From contig JAZBRS010000076.1 in assembly GCA_037176725.1 (NCBI GenBank), positions 118,315,001 through 118,379,000 on the forward strand: 64,000 nucleotides of DNA, in the 5' to 3' direction. Source of the DNA: Posidonia oceanica (Eukaryota > Streptophyta > Magnoliopsida > Alismatales > Posidoniaceae). A program made the translations under genes and the position numbers. This document shows positions 57,101 to 64,000 of the stretch, piece after piece (position 1 is the first letter of the stretch; every line of letters begins with the position of its first letter). The notes under the pieces are model-generated. The model ran no database searches and was not told the origin of the DNA. It worked only from the letters and a program-made list of their open reading frames with translations.

Positions 57101-58685
57101 TTTTGCATGTTTGCATGTTTCCTTTGCACTGCACTTAGGTCTAGCATGTTTTCAAAACTGCATTTAGGTCCTTTCTTGCATTATTGCATGCATATCTTGT
57201 TATTAATGTTGCATTTAGCCACTGCTTGCCTTGCATTGCTGCATTAACATCTTTGCATGCATTTGCCCTGCATTGCACACACATAGGAACATTTTGCATT
57301 TAGGCTCCTATACTTTCCCTAAATTGCACTTAGGTCCCTACATTTGCATTTTGCATGCAATGCATCCACATATCATTACATCCACTTATTAGCATGCATT
57401 TACTTTGTTGCATTGCATTTTGCCATGCCATTGCATGTAGGCCCCTGTAGTTTTCCTTAATTGTACTTAGGTCCCTACATTTGCATTTTTGCATGCATTG
57501 CACTCTCATGTCATTACATATTGTTCCCTTGCACTTGTTTGAGCATTGTTAGCCTCATTGCATGTAGCACACCCTACGCACACACATAGGGGTAATTTGC
57601 ACTTAGACCCCCACTTAGACCACTTTTTCTGGCCCTTGAGCCATCTGACTTGAAATTTGAATAACTTTTGATCAGACTGTTGGATCTTCACGATCCAACT
57701 ATCCAGGTCTTTCTGGTTGAATGATCTTTCATTCTAACTAAAGTTATTTCAGATCAGGCCTCAGATCTTCAAGATAAGTCCATCTGAATCACTGCCTACC
57801 ACTTATTGCCTGTCACTTGCACTGCATGCATTGTTTCGCGCTCTGTTTCTCGTGCATATAGATTAGAGTTTTCTGCCCCTGTTTTCTTCCCCTTTGCTTA
57901 TTTTACACTTGCATTGTGTGGTTTTACTTGGCTTTTCTGCCCTTGTCTCCTTATCCCCTTTGCATGTCGAACTTGCATTACGTGGTTTTACCGGCATTTT
58001 ATTTTATCCCCTGCATTTGCATTAGGACAGTGATGCTTACTGTCTAGAGTTCTCACGAACCAGGGTTCGCCCGATTCGGAACACTGACAGCGCTACTGAG
58101 CATATAGGTTGCACGTTTACTTTCCTTATGCATCACATCACTTAGAACATACATTTGGGCAAGTAATCACAGCACACATGTCATTTAGGCATTCAGGCAT
58201 ACCTTTTGGCAATCATAGCATGGCATTAGCATTCCTCGTCTCTTGGACGTGCAGTTAAAGGCAATCACTTATCGAATTCCTGCAAATGCGAGCGTTTAGC
58301 CAAGAAAGACCGATTCCTCGGGCGTGTCGAGGGTGTCTAACACCTTCCCCGCACGTAACAGGAGTCCCTACCCTTGCTCTGGCCCGTAGTGACTATTTTG
58401 CCCTCGTCCTTGGCACGAATCATCCTTTTTTGCATAGCATTGCATTCATTTGCTTGTTTTCTACGCTTTTCCTTGGTTTTCCTCGTCTTCCCGATAATAG
58501 ACTAGGTAGCGACTCCCTTTTGTCTTATCTTTATTTTATTCGCGTTTTCCTGGTGTTTTCGAGTCGAGTTTCTCCTTAGATTCACTGTTGACCGCGGCTT
58601 CCCTCCCTCTCTCACGGCACAATCGCATCGTGAGCTATGGCAGCGTTGCGAGGCCCGCCGTGGGCTCGAGCGGTGGACGGTCACA
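54162..58685 (+). mobile_element. Element E: 3' LTR (4.5 kb)
   Basis: It starts TGTTGACACCGC and ends ACGGTCACA at 58685, with the same last 130 bp as B's LTR. Contents: repeated AAACCCTAGAAAA phrases (54230-54430), a long pyrimidine tract (54450-54960), a GC-rich part (54960-56180), A/T-rich text with GCAT words and a 91-bp tandem repeat (56579-56851), then the conserved end block from 58023. The internal conserved site reads GGTAGCGACTCCC (58506). What follows 58685 is the inside of another LTR (F), with ACGAG as the expected duplication. No gene; open frames in the C-rich part are low-complexity. Confidence 0.88.
56579..56851 (+). repeat. 91-bp tandem repeat in the E LTR
   Basis: Three copies starting CATGCATTTTACC at 56579, 56670 and 56761. 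The first two are nearly identical (…GTTATAATTGCATCTAAGTC…CATTCATCACAGCATTT); the third decays at its end. Looser versions of the same words continue to about 57000. Confidence 0.9.
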
Positions 58686-59092
58686 ACGAGCAATTGCTGA
58701 AATCCTACATATGCGAGCGTTAAGCCTAGAAAGACCAATTCTCGGATGTATCGGGGTGCCTAACACCTTCCCCATGCGTAACAAGAGTCCTTGCCCTTTC
58801 TCATGGCCCGCAATGACCGTAATGCCCTCATTCTAGGCACGAGTCATATCATTGCATTGCATTTGCATCCTTTTGCATGTTTTCCATGCATTTCCCTAGT
58901 TTTCCTTGTCTCCCAATTTAATAAATACAGTGGCGACTCTGATTTTGTCTTATCTTTCTTTTTTCCTCTTTTCCCAGCGTTTCCAAGTAGAGTTTCCTTT
59001 CTCAGATCCAACCGCTAATAGCAACCTAATTTCGGTCGGTGCACGTGAGCTTCGGCATCCTACATGGATGCAACGATTTTCAGGGTTACTAC
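58686..59092 (+). mobile_element. Element F: right end of an LTR, interrupted by E
   Basis: It contains the later half of the conserved LTR end block: ATATGCGAGCGTTAAGCC, GGGGTGCCTAACACC, ACAGTGGCGACTCTG (58927) and the end TTTTCAGGGTTACTACA at 59092. No primer-binding site follows, so it is a 3' LTR or a solo LTR. The beginning of this LTR is not in the window because E is inserted within it. GTGCC (59093-59097) would be the target duplication. Confidence 0.8.
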
Positions 59093-60258
59093 AGTGCCCA
59101 ATAAGGCGCTTACCTCCACCAGAAGAATGGTGAGTTCCCCGGAAGAAGTGAAAATTGTATGGGTGAGGGGGTTCCATAGCCCACACAGACCAAAGAGCGC
59201 CTTCCAATCAATGGGTTGCCGCAGTTGCCAGAGGATTTGATAGAAATCGGCCTCCTCCAAGCATTCTCGGTACTTCTTTAGCGCCCAAGTACGAAAGCTT
59301 TGGACCCAATCCAGTTGATAAGCTTTACAGTCTCGGTCACTGTTCGAGGAGGCCAAAGGCTACGAAAAAGGGAGATCAGTATAAAGGAAAAGCAACATGA
59401 AAAGAAAAGAGTACAAAATGAATAAATTAAATAGTACCTTCCCATTAACCATAAGATTCACTAGGTGATTGGGGATTGTGTCTAGTCAAAGCTGTGCTTG
59501 ATCAGAGGGGGAGGAAAAGTTGGCCACCCTGAAAGCATGGCAAAGAAGTTCACTCAAGTCCATGAGGTCAACAGAAATTTCTTTAGAAACAGAAGGGACT
59601 GGAAAAGAAGAGTTGCTTGTAAATTAAAGAACTCAAGTCAAGGAGGACTTAATATAGGCAGGGGTGCCTCTCAAAGACAAGAAATAATCACCAAATTAGT
59701 GATTTACTTCCTGAATGGCGACAGCAGAAAAGGAAGGATAGTAGTTCGTCCCGAGGTGCTGAACATGGCCAATGGCGCGTTTAATGTTAAATGCAAATAT
59801 CAAAGCGTTCAACAAGGAAAATAGAAAGGAAATAGTTGAGAGTGTAGAACGCCAACACTTAAGCGTTTTACTATGATAGTGTATTAAATGCCATGATTCA
59901 AGCATTCTACACAGAAGGAAGATTAAAGCCAACGTAATTAGCAGAAGTGAGGTCATCCCCCTTTGCCCAACACCTGGGAACATCATGGACATCATGTTCA
60001 CTAATCTACGTGTCATAAGATGACGGTCCTCGTAGAGAGTGTGGGCTATCCTCAATGAAAGGGCACCTAACCATGACAAATCGCATTCATGCATGTGTCA
60101 ATCTGTCCTTTATAATGAGACAAATTCTTGAGCCATCCCGGAATATAAATCAAAGCAGGCAATGATGGAGCAACCTCGTTATTTAGGAACATGCATTGCA
60201 TATCATGACCACCTCCCTTGCATTCCCACCAACATGCATCCATGTAGAAATGCATCAT
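59093..60258 (-). pseudogene. Element G: antisense accessory gene relic (plant-mobile-domain-like)
   Basis: On the minus strand, 59356 down to 59093 encodes a recognisable piece: LDWVQSFRTWALKKY, then YQILWQLRQPIDWKALFGLC, then WNPLTHTIFTSSGELTILLVEVSALLG (split here). This fits the start of a plant mobile domain protein, with the same W.P..H.F....L...EVSALLG pattern that the sense ORFs of A, B and E carry in another form. Further right, minus-strand frames with stops (59480-59410 with NHLVNLMVNGK; 59696-60258 with LSWLGALSLRIAHTLYEDR and VAPSLPALIYIPGWL) may be other parts of the same gene, with or without introns. The gene is cut at 59093 by the LTR end of F. The family is a tentative call; the remaining text is unrecognised. 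Confidence 0.5.
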
Positions 60259-60339
60259 ATTGCATCATGAGTGGTCATCAGAGACATTTATCGCCAACTC
60301 TTCAAATTCTCTTGTTGATTTCCTCACCTTAGTGTCGGT
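60259..60339. other. Short unassigned gap in G
   Basis: Nothing recognised apart from ordinary mixed sequence before the array. Confidence 0.4.
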
Positions 60340-61075
60340 TGTCATGTCTTTTCAGTTTGACCCCCTTGGGCAATGCCCAGGCCGTGTCTTTTCAGTTTGA
60401 CCCCCTCAGGCAACGCCCCTAGCCATGTCTTTTCAGTTTGACCCCCTTCGGCAATGCCCTTGGCCGTGTCTTTTCAGTTTGACCCCCTCGGGCAACGCAC
60501 CTGGCCGTGTCTTTTCAGTTTGACCCCCTCAAGCAACGCCCCTAGCCGTGTCTTTTCAGTTTGACACCTTTGGGCAATGCCTTTGGCTGTGTCTTTTCAT
60601 TACCTTATTTGACCCCCATGGGCAACGCCCTTGGCCGTGTCTTTTCATTACCTTGTTCGACCCCCTCGAGCAACACCCCTGGCCATGTCTTTTCAATTTG
60701 ACCCCCTCGGGAAACGCCCTTGGCCGTGTCTTTTAGCTTCGACCCCCTTGGGCAACGCCCTTGGCCGTGTCTTTTAGCTTTGACCCCCTTGGGCAACGCC
60801 CTTGGCCGTGTCTTTTAGCTTCGACCCCCTTGGACAACGCCCCTGGCTGTGTCTTTTCAGTTTGACCCCCTTGGGCAATGTCCTTGGCCATGTCTTTTCA
60901 TTACCTTATTTGACCCCCTCAAGCAACGCTCCTGGTCATGTCTTTCCAGTTTAACCCCCTCGAGCAACGCCCTTGGCCGTGTCTTTTCAGCTTGACCCCC
61001 TTGGGCAACACCCTAGGCCGTGTCTTTTCATTACCTTGTCTGACCCCCTTGGGCAACACCTGAGGTTGTGTCCCT
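60340..61075 (+). repeat. Element G: minisatellite of about 41-48 bp
   Basis: About sixteen units with the core GTGTCTTTTCAGTTTGACCC, then CCTTGGGCAACGCCCTTGG. Some units replace CAGTTTGA by CATTACCTTATTTGA or AGCTTCGA. Each has a short inverted repeat GGGC-aac-GCCC, less well kept than in A, B and E (GAGCAACACCC occurs). Its place before the polypurine tract is the same as that of the arrays in the other elements. Confidence 0.9.
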
Positions 61076-61315
61076 ATCCAGGTCCCAAGTGTTGGATCCC
61101 TTATCCAGCTCGATCCCTTTATTTCTTATCCAGCCTGGTGGTAGTAGGTGTTGGATCTTCTTCCCGTTCCAGCTTGGTGGCAACACAACCTCACATCCAA
61201 GTGTTGGATCTTCTTTTCCTTTTAATTGAAAACCACCCTAGGTAGTGCCACATGGGAATATCGTCTCACCTTGTAGCTAGTTTAGTTCCGAAACCACCTT
61301 CAAGGAGGGGCAATC
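61076..61315 (+). mobile_element. Element G: end of internal region and polypurine tract
   Basis: Repeated words around AGTGTTGGATC (61087, 61148, 61201) and TTATCCAGC (61109, 61127), then plain sequence. The tract CAAGGAGGGGCAATC (61301-61315) abuts the LTR start. No gene. Confidence 0.75.
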
Positions 61316-62093
61316 TGTAGATATCCCGTTTTGGCACTCCCCTTGCATTTTTAAGTACCATTGCATCATGTCATGCTCCAATCATCCTTATAAGCCATTT
61401 CCTCAGCTTAAGTACTTTCAGAAAGCCCATTTGCCAATCTGGACCGTTAGACACTGGATATTACAACGTCTAACGTTAGACGCTTGACAGTCAGCATCTA
61501 ACATTGAACGCTTTAGTTTCAAGTGTTCTATGTTGAACGCTAATTTCCAAGCATTTAACGTCCCCAACTCAGTTTGTTTCCAAATCTGTCAATTTTCCTT
61601 TTGGATCCAAATCAATTTTCAAAGTCAAACGGATCCACATTGACATAATCACCTCATTAATTGAGTGACACATGCCTCCATGATTGCAAGGCCAAATTTG
61701 GCAAGTTTTCAATCTAGATGTGTTGAACGCTGGATTTCCAGCGTCCAACGTAGAATGCTATAATTCATAGCGTTCTATAACCAGAATTTGTGCACTGCAA
61801 CTTTCCATATTTGGAGCAATCCGATAATCAAATCCCTACCTTCTTTAGAGGTTCGTTGACCAATCATTGACTTAATCTGAGCCTAATGATTGGTAATCAG
61901 TCATTATTGGAGGAATATTCTTTTATTCTGGTAGTTGTGCCTCGGGTGGTCATTGAACGTTGGGATTCCAGTGTTCAACATAAAACGTTGTGATCTCCAG
62001 CGTTCAACACTTCTGAATTGGATACTTTTTGATACAGCTGCCCAATCATGCCTAATTCGAACCAATCTACCAACTTTGTGTCCCCCCTACTTC

Positions 62094-62101
62094 TATAAAA
62101 G
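62094..62101 (+). promoter_or_regulatory. TATA box of the G LTR
   Basis: TATAAAAG in the context CTTCTATAAAAGCAGGGGC, a classic plant TATA box. A transcript would start about 30 bp downstream (62125-62135). Upstream of it is about 780 bp of U3. It is the clearest core promoter in the window. Confidence 0.65.
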
Positions 62102-63175
62102 CAGGGGCACTCCAACCTTGAAGAAGGACCAAAAAATTTTAGGGGAGATAAGATTTTGAGCTGAGGAATTAGGGGACATGAACCTGAATTGAGAGACGAA
62201 TTTTTAGAGTGGAATTTGTGAGAGAGAGGTTGTGAAAGTCAAGTGAGGGGAAAGAGAGTGCCAAAGAGCTCAAGTCTTCTTCCATCTCTAACCACACCAA
62301 CGGCATCTTGCATTCTGCATATACATCATATCAAAAGGGGGTTTTCCTTTAGTGTTTTATTTTGCATTTCATTTCATATATTGTTGTAATATCCTGATTT
62401 TCCATAATATAATTTGAGTTAATTATTTTGGAAAATCATTCCCTGTTGTTTGTGGTGTGTTGGTGTTTGTATGTCTCTGGTGGTCTTGTTTCTGGCTCCT
62501 CGGTGTGTTTGGGGCGGCCAAGAGAAAGTAAGGGCTTGGTTGAAGGTGAGTTAGGGGCTTGTTTGAGATTTGTGGATTGAGAGAGTGGGAAATGCAATTT
62601 CCCCAATTTCTCCCCCACACGTGCCCTCATTCTTCTTTCTTCCCTTCTTTCTTTTCCTTGTTTTTCCTCCACCACCACTGCCAATTGCTGCTGCCCAAGG
62701 GGATCGCCAGCAGTCGGAGGAGGAAGAGGAGGAGCGGCCGGTGCTGGAGGAGGTGCGGAGGCAAGCCAGAGAGAGTGGAGGCGGTGTTTGTCGGCCGACC
62801 GGGTTGGAGGAGAAGACCTCACCGGTGTTGGTGCATGCCCTCCCTTTCGTTTCCTTTCCTAAATTCATGCCTAAATGCTTTGAATGCATGTGATCTAGCT
62901 ATGCCATGATAGTTGTAGGATTTTATTTGGTTTTGGATTGAATGTGGATTGAATGGAATGGGTTTCGTTTTGACCTCTTGAGCTTTGCGATTTAATATCA
63001 TGATGCATGGATTGGTTTGATTTTTATGCCCTAGTATAGAGTACTCGTGAGGCTTTGATTCTAGTATTTACTCGTGATGGAATTGGTTGACGTTCCAAGC
63101 TCAGCCGATTTGTTTTGGATTCTGTTTTGATTTTCAGAAATCGCCTAGATCGGTACGCCCTTTTTGGACGGTATG

Positions 63176-63269
63176 CCGATTTCTGTAGAAATCGGTACAA
63201 CCGGTTAATATCGGTGTCCCGTTTTGCCATCAGATTTAGACCAAAACCTGATTTCGGTCTACCGAAATC
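63176..63269 (+). repeat. Two perfect 8-bp hairpins in the G LTR
   Basis: CCGATTTC-tgta-GAAATCGG at 63176-63195 and GATTTCGG-tcta-CCGAAATC at 63250-63269. Both have 8-bp arms and 4-base loops, and the arms of the two use the same letters in rotated order. Further pairs GGTTCGAT/ATCGAACC (63297-63330) and GGTTC-tctc-GAACC (63422-63435) follow. Confidence 0.8.
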
Positions 63270-64000
63270 GATCGGTCTGCCGATTACTGCGCTGATCGGT
63301 TCGATCGGTGGATTTGGCTCCATCGAACCAGGGATTTTCGGTACGACCGGTGTGAATTTCGGTATGTCGTTTTAGGTCTGAAACCTGGACTCGGTACCCA
63401 GAACGGTTAACCAGTTGATTTGGTTCTCTCGAACCAGGGATTTTCGATCGACCGGTGACTTTTTCGGTGTGCCGTTTTAGGGGTAAAAATGGTTTCTAAA
63501 GAAGGAAGATTTGGATTTTTGATGCATTTGGCTTTATTATGATTTGATATGGTTTTGTGGATTATGAGGAATGATTTTGAAAATATTTTCAAATGATTTT
63601 GGAAAAGAAATGCATGTTCATGAAAAGAGTTGGAAATGATTTCCGTGGTTTTGAAAGGACCAATAAACCAAAGCTTCTGATTGGTAACTAGGGGTGTTTG
63701 AATACACTCTATGGTTTGAGAGTCAGGTAGCCTAGAGTGAGGTTAGCGGTACAGTAGGCCCCGTTGAAACAGATGGTCTACCCTCTGTGCCGGTGCTGGC
63801 TGGGGCTGGGGTTGGAGTCCCCAGATGCTCGGGCACCAAAGGGGCGCCAGAGTGCGTAACCCCGTGTTGATATGATGTTGATCATGGAAATGATCATGAT
63901 ATAAATTGAGGGCTGAGTTCCCGGGGTTGATTGTTCTCCCACACGGGATAGTCTTCCGTGGCATTGCAGCCAAGAGATGCATGTGTCATCTGCAACTGCT

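Larger units (their letters stand above)
61316..64000 (+). mobile_element. Element G: 3' LTR, cut by the window end
   Basis: It starts TGTAGATATCCCG after the polypurine tract. The first 700 bp carry palindromic arms of the type CGTCTAACGTTAGACG (61467-61482), CATTTAACG, GTTGAACGC, as in the X LTR but with changed bases. A TATA box stands at 62094. The region 62440-62830 is pyrimidine-rich, then GC-rich with GGAGGAGGAAGAGG; its overlapping open frames on both strands look incidental. From 63080 to 63480 there are ACCGGT, CCGAT and ATCGGT words with perfect hairpins and a roughly 105-bp direct duplication. The conserved LTR end block is not reached. It could alternatively be a 5' LTR of another element, but the polypurine tract argues for 3'. 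Confidence 0.75.

Noticed and set aside
62436..62909. Short overlapping genes in the GC-rich part of the G LTR
   Set aside because: Several frames on both strands are open at once over GGAGGAGGAAG-like sequence; no conserved domain.

Overview
This window is repeat-dominated DNA from a land plant, most likely a flowering plant with a large genome. I found no host gene, rRNA, tRNA or CRISPR array. Almost every base belongs to LTR retrotransposons of one Ty3/gypsy group, the Tat/Ogre type. The evidence is a polyprotein with Gag, aspartic protease, reverse transcriptase, RNase H, a second (archaeal-type) RNase H and integrase, no chromodomain, a primer-binding site matching tRNA-Arg, and LTRs that mostly start TGTAGACACCC. 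The species cannot be named from what is visible.

The layout is a stack of insertions. An outermost element G (59093-64000, right part only) seems to have received element F, of which only the LTR end 58686-59092 remains visible. F's LTR received element E (41639-58685). E's gag received element B (5579-6707 continuing at 33442-41638). B received X in its pol (3' end of X is 1082-5578) and, separately, A between its pol and its accessory ORF (6708-33441). X in turn received R, an antisense element whose LTR start is 1-1081. A is complete: 26.7 kb, two 5.7-kb LTRs and a perfect 5-bp target duplication CATGG. Its LTRs differ by roughly 1-2 % by eye, so it is among the younger insertions.

Elements A, B and E share one plan after pol: a spacer with a purine tract, an accessory ORF of about 420 codons in sense orientation (a plant-specific DUF7745 / plant-mobile-domain-like protein), then 2-3 kb of minisatellites and short inverted repeats, then the polypurine tract and 3' LTR. 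G has a related accessory gene relic in antisense. The gag-pol genes are broken in A, B and E. The accessory ORF of E is intact (421 aa) although E's pol has about 13 stops.

The most unusual signal is in the non-coding parts. The region between accessory ORF and polypurine tract is a string of short hairpins. Their sequence differs between elements, but the two arms change together (GATAAG/CTTATC against GATAGG/CCTATC, GACA/TGTC against GATA/TATC, GTAG/CTAC against GCAG/CTGC). A four-arm module that could fold in two mutually exclusive ways occurs five times, and in B and E it brackets the minisatellite. A second notable structure is a ladder of primer-binding-site copies in A: one inside the LTR end, the functional one, a second 142 bp downstream set in a tRNA-like hairpin, and a decayed third. 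This suggests a way these long LTRs could have grown.
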